From contig QFPK01000001.1 in NCBI GenBank assembly GCA_003248865.1, positions 1 through 64,000 of the forward strand: a DNA stretch of 64,000 bases, read 5' to 3'. The position numbers were made by a program, and so were the translations under genes. Position 1 is the stretch's first letter. Every line of letters begins with the position of its first letter. Below, piece after piece: positions 24,266 to 32,341 of this stretch. The notes below the pieces were generated by a model, which ran no database searches, was not told the DNA's origin, and saw only the letters and a program-made list of their open reading frames with translations. The DNA comes from Sphingomonas sp. GTDB lineage: Bacteria; Pseudomonadota; Alphaproteobacteria; Sphingomonadales; Sphingomonadaceae.

Positions 24266-26206
24266 TCAGTGGCTCAGCGTCAGCGAAAGCCGAAAGGCGC
24301 GGCGGCTGGGGCGATCGAGCTGTTCCGACCGGCTCGCGATCCAGCCGTCCGCATCGAACAGGTTCAGCAACCGGGCGCGAACCGCCGCATCGAACGCACC
24401 CAGCCGGAAGGCGTGGCGAAGGCCGATGTCGGTGGTTGTCAGCGGCGGTGTGCGCAAGTCTCCGCTCGAACGGACGCGCCGGCTGGTGGCATGGTTCAGT
24501 TGCCCGTCCAGAGACAGGCCCTCCAGCCCGGGCACGCTATAGGTGAGCCCGGCCATCGACTGGAACCGGGCGACCCCGACTGCCTCACGGGACCAGGCGC
24601 CCGTCTTCACCGGCTCGCCGCTGCGGGTCGCATCCAGCAGCACCGCGCCCGACACGATACGAAGCCGGGGCGCCAGCGCGCCCACCAGCGACAGTTCCGC
24701 ACCGCGGTGCCGCAATTCACCGGACAGGCCGAAATGGTTGTTCGCATCGAATCCCGGCGCGGGCTTGCGGATGGAAAACAGCGAGCCGATCAGCGCGAGC
24801 CCCTCCGTCAGGCCTCCACGAAATCCCAGCTCCTGCTGGGTGGCAATAGCCGGCGGCAGCAACTCATAGCGGTTGGCGGCGGTTTCGGGCGCAGCCCCGG
24901 ATTCCTCCAGCCCCCGCGTGGCGCTGGCGAACAGGGTAAGCCGCCTGCCCGCCGCAAAGGCGATGGAGGCGTCATACAGCCAGGGAATCTGGGTCGCGGC
25001 CTGTGTCGGCCTCTCGGGCGCATCGATATGGCGCCGATGCCGGCTCTTCTGCACGCCGCCCTTCAGCCGCAGCCGACCAAAGGTTCCTTCATAACCGACA
25101 CCTGCGGACAGCTGATCGATGGAATCCAGCGTCGATGGCGCGGGAGTCAGGTCCGGCTCTGCAACCGGCGGCAGCGGATAAGCGAGATCGACTGACCCCA
25201 CCTCCACCGAAACTGCCGGGGCGAAGCGGTTGCGGGTCTGCCGCCCCCGCAGTTCCGCATAGAGCCGCTGGTTTGGCGCAGCCCGCCAGCTCGCCCCGGC
25301 AGACGCCGACCAGGACTGGTTCACACGCGGGCGGTTTGAAATGGTGACTGCGCGCCCCACCCCGCTGCCATCGACGATGAACTGGGTGAAATCCGCTTCT
25401 TTAAGGTTCAGCCGAGAGTGGACGAGCGACCCCGACAACTCGACACCGCCGCCGACTGCCGCCGATGTCAGAAGCCCGAGGTTGAGATCGGCCCCGTCAT
25501 GGTCGCTCCAGCCCGGCACATAGCGCTGCGGATGGCGCATCGGCGGCGGCAGCGCGTTCCCCCGCAGCGACACACCATAGGTGCCTTCCAGATCGAAGAT
25601 ATTCAGCGAGGCGAATCCAATGGTCTTGATGCCGTTTGCCGGCCGCCATTCCACGACGCTTCCAAAGCGATAATAGTTGGGCGCAAGCCCCGACGAGGTT
25701 CTGGCGCGTAGCATTTGCCCGCCCACCAACCCCGCCAGCCGGCTGTCCACGCTTGTTTGCGCCAACCGTATGTCGAGGAACTGGCCGCCATAGTCCCGAA
25801 GCGCGACTTCGGTATGCAGGCGCGGCGCCTCGAACGGGGAGCGCAGCCGAAAAGTGACGATGCCTGACGGCGCTGCGAAATCCGCCTCCAATGCATTGTA
25901 GCCCACGCGTGTGACCACGCTGGACACAACTGAATCCACCACACCGGCTGACCGCACGAAGTAGCTGTCGTTGAATCGGTAGTTGCCGGCGTCCTGCAGG
26001 CTGAAGCCACGCACTTGGCTTTCGTTGTAGAGACCGATCTGTTCGGCACCGATCCGGATCCCGAACGCGTCGCGCGCATGTTCGGCAGCGCGATCATCCT
26101 CGGCCCGGGGCGCCTGGCCATGGGCAGGCGCGTTGGCGAGCGCCAATATGCCAATCACACAGGCAGCCCCTGCCCGGCGCACAGGCGCCGTGGTTCTCGC
26201 TCTCAT
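24266..26206 (-). CDS. TonB-dependent receptor, atypical compact plug
   Basis: 646 residues with a signal peptide (ACVIGILALANAPAHGQA). The plug begins at once (FGIRIGAEQIGLYNESQVRG) without the usual DVPVAIS or RGPQGTLYG motifs, and is short, with DAGNYRFNDSYFVRSAG. A beta-barrel follows and ends LSLTLSH rather than in Phe. It resembles a distinct receptor group whose plug carries VRGF.LQ..GNYR; substrates of that group are not known to me. It is upstream of, and probably co-transcribed with, the TIKI/ChaN-fold gene. The promoter region carries a 43-bp element shared with the LytTR gene. Confidence 0.82.
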   Translation of the reverse strand: MRARTTAPVRRAGAACVIGILALANAPAHGQAPRAEDDRAAEHARDAFGIRIGAEQIGLYNESQVRGFSLQDAGNYRFNDSYFVRSAGVVDSVVSSVVTRVGYNALEADFAAPSGIVTFRLRSPFEAPRLHTEVALRDYGGQFLDIRLAQTSVDSRLAGLVGGQMLRARTSSGLAPNYYRFGSVVEWRPANGIKTIGFASLNIFDLEGTYGVSLRGNALPPPMRHPQRYVPGWSDHDGADLNLGLLTSAAVGGGVELSGSLVHSRLNLKEADFTQFIVDGSGVGRAVTISNRPRVNQSWSASAGASWRAAPNQRLYAELRGRQTRNRFAPAVSVEVGSVDLAYPLPPVAEPDLTPAPSTLDSIDQLSAGVGYEGTFGRLRLKGGVQKSRHRRHIDAPERPTQAATQIPWLYDASIAFAAGRRLTLFASATRGLEESGAAPETAANRYELLPPAIATQQELGFRGGLTEGLALIGSLFSIRKPAPGFDANNHFGLSGELRHRGAELSLVGALAPRLRIVSGAVLLDATRSGEPVKTGAWSREAVGVARFQSMAGLTYSVPGLEGLSLDGQLNHATSRRVRSSGDLRTPPLTTTDIGLRHAFRLGAFDAAVRARLLNLFDADGWIASRSEQLDRPSRRAFRLSLTLSH

Positions 26207-26626
26207 CTGTTTCCTCTATCCAACCCGTCAAAAGTCCGCGGGGGGTTAGAGGTGGAGTCTCCGGAGCACGATGATGAAGTCCTGATGGCAAGCCGATTTT
26301 TTGCTGAGAAACGGCACTATTGCCGGATCGAGCACCCGCCTGAGCAAGGAATCTGGGAGCATGCCGTAGAATAACCGCCCGTGCTGTCCCAACCGTTGGC
26401 CCACCAGACTTCGTCCAGCCCCTGCATCCTGAACCGCGACCGGGGCCAGGGGTTGTCTATGGGCGACGGAAGGTTGTTCCAGCGTGGTCAACGGATAGCA
26501 ACAGCAGCCATAGCGAAAGCACCAGCCAAAAAGACTGTTCTTCCTGATACAGCGGTTATCTTGCGACGGCTTCCCGGTCGATAATCCCAAAGCCTGCAAC
26601 CGCTGATCCGGCGCTCAACCGGGTGG
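26207..26626. other. 420-bp intergenic region
   Basis: There is no credible gene here; the open frames lack coding character and ribosome-binding sites. It holds the shared upstream element copy B at 26268-26310 and, to its right, a comparatively AT-rich stretch around 26515-26560 that could contain promoter sequence. The gene on its right ends at 26627, and no convincing terminator was seen. Confidence 0.5.
26268..26310 (-). promoter_or_regulatory. Shared upstream element, copy B (TonB receptor gene)
   Basis: Counterpart of 20066-20108: same strand relation, 62 bp upstream of the receptor start. The longest identical blocks are ACGATGATGA at one end and CTGAGAA at the other, with GCCGAT and a T-run between. 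Confidence 0.6.
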
Positions 26627-27232
26627 CTACAGACCTGACCCGAACATCACTGTCGCGCTGTCGCCGTTCCACAGGCACAGGAACTGCATGTCGAAGTCGC
26701 CGTCGGACCGGGTCACCCGAATCTCGCCTTCGACATGATAGCCGTCCCGGTCGGGATACTGATCGACGATGCGGTTGACGCGGGGGTTGTGGCCCATTGA
26801 GCGGGCCTTGGCCACCGCGGCCGTGGCGCAGCGGTCGATCCCGTCCACGGAAAGGTCGCGTGTGGGCGGAGGCGGAGTCGGTGTTTCGGTCGGGCGATCC
26901 ACCAGGCATCCGGTGCCGTGGCAGCCGGCTGCGCCGCCGGGCCCGCCGTCCGCGAACTCCCCCGAGCAGCCGCTGCCCACCCACACATATTTGGTCTTGC
27001 GGTTATAGCCCCAATTCTCTTCCTCCACGCACTGGGTGCGCGACAGCTGGCGGATCATCACCGGCTCGCTCCACTTGCCGGCGAAACATTCATTGTAGCC
27101 GTTCGATTTCGACTGACAGATCACCGAGCCCGCCTGTGCGGACGCTGCGAAGCCGGCCGCAATGGGCGGCGGAACCAGCGCAAGCGGGGCGGCAAGCGCC
27201 AGCAGGGCGCCAAAGCTGAAAAGGGATCGCAT
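26627..27232 (-). CDS. DUF3011 domain exported protein
   Basis: 201 residues. The signal peptide ends near AASAQA. A DUF3011 domain with paired cysteines follows: VICQSKSNGYNECFAG, IRQLSRTQCVEEENWGY and VWVGSGCSGEF. A Pro/Thr-rich linker (TETPTPPPPT) leads to a C-terminal domain with DRCATAAVAKARSMGHN. The role of DUF3011 is not established; it is a secreted, disulfide-bearing repeat family. The start at 27232 is chosen because the signal peptide begins there; 39 more codons are open upstream. Confidence 0.8.
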   Translation of the reverse strand: MRSLFSFGALLALAAPLALVPPPIAAGFAASAQAGSVICQSKSNGYNECFAGKWSEPVMIRQLSRTQCVEEENWGYNRKTKYVWVGSGCSGEFADGGPGGAAGCHGTGCLVDRPTETPTPPPPTRDLSVDGIDRCATAAVAKARSMGHNPRVNRIVDQYPDRDGYHVEGEIRVTRSDGDFDMQFLCLWNGDSATVMFGSGL

Positions 27233-27361
27233 CAGTCTGTCCGCTCCTGTTCGGTTGTCGACAATGCTGCCCGGTTCGCACGGCCCGGCCATTCGGGACA
27301 GCCCCACATTGGTGCTGCCGATCGGTTTGGATGAGTCCGATGATAACACGCCTGTTTCCTG

Positions 27362-28309
27362 TCAAAGCCTGTCGGAACCGCTCGGTCCGCGTGCTGCGTG
27401 CGCAGGCCGGTCCACCTGCCGGGGGGTGCGCCCCATCATCCGGCTCATGGTGGAGGTGAGATGGCTGTGGCTGGAAAAGCCCGTGAGGCTGGCGATTTCG
27501 TGCACGGGCAGCCGGGTGCTGCCGATCAGTTCGATGGCCCGTTCCAGCCGCATCCGCATCAGGCAGCGGTGCGGCGTCTCGCCCGTGGACTGGCGGAAAC
27601 TGCGCAGGAAATGGCCGGCCGAAACACCGCACAGCGCCGCCAGCTCGGCAAGGCCGACTTCCTCGGCCAGATGGGCGGCCATATGCTCCTCCACCCGGCG
27701 CAGCAGGTGCGGGGAAAGCCCGCCACGCGCCGACAACGCGCGCGAGCCGGTATCCGCCAGGCTGGAATGGGTGCGCAGCAGATGCAGGCCAAGCAGGGTC
27801 AGCAGCGAATCCATGGCCAGCGCCGACACTGGCCGATGGGTGGCCAGCAGTTCCATGTCGATCATGCGGGCCAGCAGATGGGCCTGCTCGTCCGGTCCGG
27901 CGCCCGGCCCCGGAATCCATTCGAACGCGCCGCGATCGAATTCGCCGGCGGCCAGATCGGCCAGCCGCCCCGCATCCATCGCGAAGAAGATGTTGGACTT
28001 GCTGACCGCCCAGGCCGCCTGCAGGTCCGCGCCTGCCGGGATCAGTTCCACATGGCCGGCGGGTGCCGCGATCCGCTTCCAGCGGTCGCTTGCGAGCGCG
28101 ATGCTGCGTTGCGGCTGGGGTGTCAGCATCACCAGCGCGATGTCGGTGCTGGCGACAAGACGGATCGATCCAGCAGATGCGCGCGTCGAGGCGACGCCGC
28201 CCGGCTTCATCAGCAGCTTGGGGCCGAAACTGTCCGGCACCACATCCAGCATGTCGGCCGCGCGCGGCGACAGGGCGGCAGAACTGCCGGCGGCGGATCG
28301 GCCGATCAC
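27362..28309 (-). CDS. AraC family transcriptional regulator
   Basis: 315 residues with the AraC DNA-binding domain at the C-terminus: HTH 1 in VGLAELAALCGVSAGHFLRS, HTH 2 in PVHEIASLTGFSSHSHL. The N-terminal 190 residues are a sensor of unknown ligand. The start at 28309 overlaps the stop of the LysR gene as ATGA, so two regulators of different families are made from one transcript. A long tail (VDRPAHAARGPSGSDRL) extends past the DNA-binding domain. Confidence 0.9.
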   Translation of the reverse strand: MIGRSAAGSSAALSPRAADMLDVVPDSFGPKLLMKPGGVASTRASAGSIRLVASTDIALVMLTPQPQRSIALASDRWKRIAAPAGHVELIPAGADLQAAWAVSKSNIFFAMDAGRLADLAAGEFDRGAFEWIPGPGAGPDEQAHLLARMIDMELLATHRPVSALAMDSLLTLLGLHLLRTHSSLADTGSRALSARGGLSPHLLRRVEEHMAAHLAEEVGLAELAALCGVSAGHFLRSFRQSTGETPHRCLMRMRLERAIELIGSTRLPVHEIASLTGFSSHSHLTSTMSRMMGRTPRQVDRPAHAARGPSGSDRL

Positions 28310-29202
28310 AGATGCTGCCCCAGCAATTGTTCCAGCCAGTCCGCGAAAAGCTGGACCCGCCCGGACAGGTGCCGCCGCTCCGGATAGACGATCGCCATGC
28401 CCATCGGCGGGGCGCGATACCCCGGCATCACTTCCTGCAATTCGCCCTCCCGGATGTGATGGCGCACATCATAGGCCGGAATCTGGATCAGCCCAAGGCC
28501 TGCCAGGCAGCAGGCGATATAGCTTTCGGCACTGTTCACCGTGACGAGCCCCTGCATCGGCCGCGCATGCAGTTCACCATCCGCCTCCCACTCCCAGGGT
28601 TCCACCCGGCCCGTCGTGGGGGAGGCATAGTTGACGGCCCAATGCCCCGGCAGATCATCCGGCGACTGCGGCGTACCATGGCGCGCCAGATAGGCCGGGC
28701 TGGCCACATTGATCAACGGCAGTTCGCCCAGCGGACGGGAGATCAGCCCGGCTTCGAGCCGCCCGCCGACCCTGAGCGCGCAATCCACGCCTTCTTCCAG
28801 CAGGTTGACGGCGCGGTCCGTCATGCCCAGTTCCAGCCGCAGCCCGGGGTTGGCCGCCAGCAGTTGCGGCAGCGCGGGCGCGACGATCAGCCGGCCGATC
28901 CGGCCCGGAACATCCACCTTGAGTCGGCCCGAGGGGCTCTGGCCGCCCTGCCGGAACAGGCCCTCCGCCTCTTCCACGTCCGCGATCAGGCGGAGGCAAT
29001 GGTCATAAAAGGCGAGGCCGTCGTGCGTGGCGGACACCCGTCGCGTGGTGCGATTGAGCAGGCGCGCGCCCACCCGCCGCTCCAGTTCGACCACCGCTGC
29101 CGACACCGTGGACCGTGGCAGGCCAAGGCCGGACGCAGCCCGGGTAAAGCTTGAACAATCCACCACCCGGACAAAGATCTGGAACAGATCGATCCGATCC
29201 AA
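28306..29202 (-). CDS. LysR family transcriptional regulator
   Basis: 298 residues. The N-terminal winged HTH (FVRVVDCSSFTRAASGLGLP and STVSAAVVELERRVGARLLN) and periplasmic-binding-like effector domain match the AaeR/DsdC-like group common in proteobacteria. It is divergent from the SDR gene at 29369 over a 166-bp gap that holds a 7-15-7 inverted repeat at 29257-29285, so autoregulation and control of the SDR are likely. It is translationally coupled to the AraC gene downstream. Confidence 0.92.
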   Translation of the reverse strand: MDRIDLFQIFVRVVDCSSFTRAASGLGLPRSTVSAAVVELERRVGARLLNRTTRRVSATHDGLAFYDHCLRLIADVEEAEGLFRQGGQSPSGRLKVDVPGRIGRLIVAPALPQLLAANPGLRLELGMTDRAVNLLEEGVDCALRVGGRLEAGLISRPLGELPLINVASPAYLARHGTPQSPDDLPGHWAVNYASPTTGRVEPWEWEADGELHARPMQGLVTVNSAESYIACCLAGLGLIQIPAYDVRHHIREGELQEVMPGYRAPPMGMAIVYPERRHLSGRVQLFADWLEQLLGQHL

Positions 29203-29256
29203 GCTTCACGCCTCCACCCTGTATGTGCCGACGGCCCATGTGTCGCCGATTGTGCG

Positions 29257-29285
29257 CATATTCTGACAAGTGGCGTCGGAATATG
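29257..29285. promoter_or_regulatory. Candidate LysR binding site
   Basis: A perfect inverted repeat, CATATTC and GAATATG separated by 15 nt, lies 55 bp upstream of the LysR start and 84 bp upstream of the SDR start. Dyads with long spacers in a divergent gap are typical of LysR-type sites. Confidence 0.55.
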
Positions 29286-29323
29286 GAACTTTATTCGAAA
29301 GCAATAGGATATATGCTTCGGGC

Positions 29324-29354
29324 TGCAAAGGGGGCTGCTGGTTTTGCACCCCCT
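29324..29354 (+). promoter_or_regulatory. Overlapping alternative hairpins in SDR leader
   Basis: Two stems share A29329 and cannot form together: TGCAAA (29324-29329) with TTTGCA (29343-29348), and AGGGGG (29329-29334) with CCCCCT (29349-29354). The second ends 6 nt before the GGGAG ribosome-binding site of the SDR. It could be a protein operator or a leader-RNA switch. Confidence 0.35.
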
Positions 29355-29368
29355 GTAACGGGAGATTG

Positions 29369-30148
29369 ATGCAAATGGCCGAACATGATCTTCGCGGCAA
29401 AACCATCCTGATCGCCGGGGGCGCCAAGAATCTGGGCGGCCTGATCGCGCGGGACTTCGCGGCGCAGGGCGCCAGGGCGGTTGCCATCCACTACAACAGC
29501 GCGTCCGCCAAGGCGGATGCCGACGAGACCGTGGCGGCGGTAAAGGCCGCGGGCGCCGAAGCGGCCGCCTTTCAGGCAGACCTGACGTCAGCTGCCGCAA
29601 TGGAAAAGCTGTTCGCCGATACGGTCGCCGCCTTTGGTGCCCCCGATGTCGCCATCAACACGGTGGGCAAGGTGCTGAAGAAGCCCATCGCCGAGATCAG
29701 CGAGGCCGAATATGACGAGATGAGCGCGGTGAACGCCAAGGCCGCCTTCTTCTTCCTGAAGGAAGCCGGAAAGACGCTGGCGGACAACGGCCGCATCTGC
29801 ACCATCGTGACCTCGCTGCTGGGGGCCTACACACCCTTCTACGCCAGCTATGCGGGCACCAAGGCCCCGGTGGAGCATTTCACCCGCGCGGCCTCCAAGG
29901 AATTCGGCGAGCGCGGCATTTCCGTGACCGCCATCGGCCCGGGACCGATGGACACGCCCTTCTTCTATCCGGCGGAAGGGCCCGAAGCTGTCGCCTACCA
30001 CAAGACGGCGGCGGCGCTTTCGAAGTTCACGCCCACTGGCCTCACCCATATCGAGGATATCGTGCCGTGGATCCGGTTCCTGGTGACCGAAGGCTGGTGG
30101 ATGACCGGCCAGACCATCCTGGTGAACGGCGGTTACACCACGAAGTAA
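29369..30148 (+). CDS. SDR family oxidoreductase
   Basis: 259 residues. The cofactor motif is AGGAKNLGG, with Lys and Asn in the usual GIG position. The active site is TIVTSLLGAYTPFYASYAGTK (Ser, Tyr, Lys). The asparagine motif is degenerate: INTVG where NNAG is usual. The end is TGQTILVNGGYTTK. ATG 29369 (4 nt after GGGAG) or 29375 may be used. It is divergent from the LysR/AraC pair, which probably regulates it. The substrate is unknown; the nonstandard glycine motif occurs in a subgroup of SDRs annotated only as oxidoreductases. Confidence 0.88.
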   Translation: MQMAEHDLRGKTILIAGGAKNLGGLIARDFAAQGARAVAIHYNSASAKADADETVAAVKAAGAEAAAFQADLTSAAAMEKLFADTVAAFGAPDVAINTVGKVLKKPIAEISEAEYDEMSAVNAKAAFFFLKEAGKTLADNGRICTIVTSLLGAYTPFYASYAGTKAPVEHFTRAASKEFGERGISVTAIGPGPMDTPFFYPAEGPEAVAYHKTAAALSKFTPTGLTHIEDIVPWIRFLVTEGWWMTGQTILVNGGYTTK

Positions 30149-30232
30149 CTGGCTGCCCGGTATGCAGAGGCATCTCGGCAGCGGCACCAACCGCTATTGC
30201 CGCAACCCGCTGTATCCCGCCATAACCACCAG

Positions 30233-30979
30233 ATGCGCCGTTTCCTCGCTGTCCTGTTCCTGTTGTTCGCCGCGCCGGCACTGGCGCAGGTGCCAGTCGC
30301 CGCCGCCGCAAGCCTGCGGTATGCGCTCGACGATGCCGCTGCCGCCTTCACCCGGGCCACGGGCGAGCAGGTCCGCATCAGTTATGCCGCGTCCGGCAAT
30401 CTGGTGCAGCAGATCGAGGCGGGCGCGCCCTATCAGCTGTTTCTGTCGGCGGATGAAGCACATGTCTTCCGTCTGGCGGAAAAGCGCCTCGCCCCAGGCC
30501 GCGGCACCGTCTATGCCGTCGGCCGCCTCGTCTATATCACCCCGCCCGGCAGCGTGCTGAAACCCGATCCGGCGCTGGCGTCGCTGAAGGCAGGCCTCAC
30601 ATCCGGGCAAGTCAGGCGCCTCGCCATCGCCAACCCGGAAACCGCCCCTTACGGCGCCCGCACGGTGGAGGCACTGAAGGCGGCCGGGCTATGGAAGCAG
30701 GCTGAACCCCGGCTGGTGACGGGCGAGAACATCGCCCAGGCTTTCCAGTTCGTGGCCAGCGGCGCCGCCGATGCGGGCTTCACCTCACTCAGCCTGGTGA
30801 AAAGCCCCGGCTTCAAGGGCCGGTATGCCCTTGTACCTGCCCAAATGCACCAGCCGCTCACCCAGCGCATGGTGCTGCTGACCAACGCGACGCCGCCGGC
30901 ACGGCGCTTCCACGACTGGTTGCTGTCACCCGCCGGGCAGAAGATTCTCGCCCGCCATGGCTATCTCCCACCCGCCTGA
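30233..30979 (+). CDS. modA: Molybdate ABC transporter substrate-binding protein ModA
   Basis: 248 residues with a signal peptide (FLAVLFLLFAAPALA). AAASLRYALDDAAAAF, YAASGNLVQQIEAGAPYQLFLSAD and TGENIAQAFQFVASGAADAGF are the conserved oxyanion-binding segments of ModA. It binds molybdate or tungstate in the periplasm and delivers it to ModB. The start at 30233 begins the signal peptide; a TTG 12 codons earlier is less likely. It overlaps modB by one base (TGATG). No clear ModE site or molybdenum-cofactor riboswitch was recognised upstream. Confidence 0.93.
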   Translation: MRRFLAVLFLLFAAPALAQVPVAAAASLRYALDDAAAAFTRATGEQVRISYAASGNLVQQIEAGAPYQLFLSADEAHVFRLAEKRLAPGRGTVYAVGRLVYITPPGSVLKPDPALASLKAGLTSGQVRRLAIANPETAPYGARTVEALKAAGLWKQAEPRLVTGENIAQAFQFVASGAADAGFTSLSLVKSPGFKGRYALVPAQMHQPLTQRMVLLTNATPPARRFHDWLLSPAGQKILARHGYLPPA

Positions 30980-31647
30980 TGGACTGGCAGGCCCTCGCGC
31001 TGTCGCTGCGGCTGGGTGCAGTCACCCTGCTGCTGCTGCTGCCGCCCGCCATCCTGCTTGCCCGCTGGCTGGCTACCACCTCCAGCCGATGGAAGCCGAT
31101 TGTCGAAACCCTCGTGGTGCTCCCGCTCGTGCTGCCGCCGACGGTGCTGGGCTTCTATCTGCTCTCCGCGCTCGGCCCCCGTTCTCCCGTCGGTCAGCTA
31201 TGGGAAGCGCTGACCGGTGGCAGCCTCGTCTTCAGCTTCCCAGGCCTCGTCGCGGCCTCCGTGCTGGTGAACATCCCCTTCGCCGTTCAACCCGCCCAGC
31301 GCGGCTTCGAGGCGGTCGGCGCCGACCTGCGCGCGGCGGCCGCCACATGCGGCCTCTCGCCCTTCGCCACGCTGCGCCAGATCGAACTGCCGCTGGCCGC
31401 CCCCGGCCTCCTCACCGGCGCCATCCTCGCCTTCGCCCACACGCTGGGCGAATTCGGGGTCGTGCTGATGGTGGGCGGCGCCATCCCCGGCGAAACCAAG
31501 ACGCTCTCACTCGCCATCTATGATCGGGTGCAGTCGCTGGACAACACAGCCGCCGCAACCATGGCTGCCGTCCTCCTCGCCATCGCAGTCGCCGCCGTCG
31601 GCCTCGCCTATGCCCTCACCCGCCGGAGGCCGAATGTCGGGGCTTGA
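30979..31647 (+). CDS. modB: Molybdate ABC transporter permease ModB
   Basis: 222 residues and about five membrane helices: MDWQALALSLRLGAVTLLLL, LVVLPLVLPPTVLGFYLL, VAASVLVNIPFAV and the C-terminal VLLAIAVAAVGLAYAL. The cytoplasmic EAA loop is AAAATCGLSPFATLRQIELPLAAPGLLTG, followed by AHTLGEFGVVLMVGG, a ModB hallmark. It forms the channel for ModA-delivered molybdate, driven by ModC. Its last 14 bp overlap modC. Confidence 0.94.
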   Translation: MDWQALALSLRLGAVTLLLLLPPAILLARWLATTSSRWKPIVETLVVLPLVLPPTVLGFYLLSALGPRSPVGQLWEALTGGSLVFSFPGLVAASVLVNIPFAVQPAQRGFEAVGADLRAAAATCGLSPFATLRQIELPLAAPGLLTGAILAFAHTLGEFGVVLMVGGAIPGETKTLSLAIYDRVQSLDNTAAATMAAVLLAIAVAAVGLAYALTRRRPNVGA

Positions 31648-32311
31648 GGCGCATCTCCGCCTCTCCTGCCCGCTCCCGCTCGACGTCGAACTCCACGTCG
31701 CGCCGGGCGAGATTCTCGCCCTCATCGGCCGCTCCGGCGCCGGGAAATCCACCGTGCTGAAGGCGCTGGCCGGCCTGATCCCGGCCGATGGCTCCGTCCG
31801 GGTCGGGGGCAAGGACTGGTCCGGCCGCCCCGCCCACGCCCGCGAAACCGGATTCCTGTTCCAGTCCTACGCGCTCTTCCCCCACCGCACTTCACTGCAG
31901 AATCTGCTGATGGCCATGCCCACCCCCGATGAAGCCGAGGCCCGCGACCTCCTCGCCGCAGTCCACCTGTCGGGCCTCGAATCCCGACGCCCCCACCAGC
32001 TTTCCGGCGGGCAGCAACAAAGGGTCGCCCTGGCTCGCGCACTGGCCCGCAAACCCCGGCTGCTCCTCCTCGATGAACCCTTCTCCGCCGTCGACCGCCC
32101 CACCCGCCGCGCACTGGCCGGCACCATCGGCGAGCTGCGCACGCGCCTCGCGATGCCCATCCTGCTCGTCAGCCACGACATCGCCGATATCGCTCCGCTC
32201 GCCGATCGCATCGCCGTGCTGCAGAACGGCCGCATCACGCAGGTCGGCTCAACGGCGGAGGTAATCGCGCACCCCGCGTCGGCCAGCGTCGCGGAACTGG
32301 TCGGGTCCTGA
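31634..32311 (+). CDS. modC: Molybdate ABC transporter ATP-binding protein ModC (short form)
   Basis: 225 residues. Walker A GRSGAGKST, the Q-loop LFQSYALFPHRT, signature LSGGQQQR, Walker B LLLLDEPFSAVD and the switch His in VSHD are all present. Well-studied ModC proteins are about 350 residues and end in a TOBE regulatory domain that binds molybdate; here the protein stops after the ATPase core, so trans-inhibition by molybdate is probably absent. The start at 31634 inside modB gives the shortest sensible N-terminus. Confidence 0.9.
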   Translation: MSGLEAHLRLSCPLPLDVELHVAPGEILALIGRSGAGKSTVLKALAGLIPADGSVRVGGKDWSGRPAHARETGFLFQSYALFPHRTSLQNLLMAMPTPDEAEARDLLAAVHLSGLESRRPHQLSGGQQQRVALARALARKPRLLLLDEPFSAVDRPTRRALAGTIGELRTRLAMPILLVSHDIADIAPLADRIAVLQNGRITQVGSTAEVIAHPASASVAELVGS

Positions 32312-32341
32312 AGCACTGCTGTTGAAGGGGCGGCCCCCGTC

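Noticed and set aside
30149..30232. ModE operator or molybdenum-cofactor riboswitch before modA
   Set aside because: The gap is short and CGCTATTG alone is not a convincing ModE half-site; no extended RNA structure was seen.
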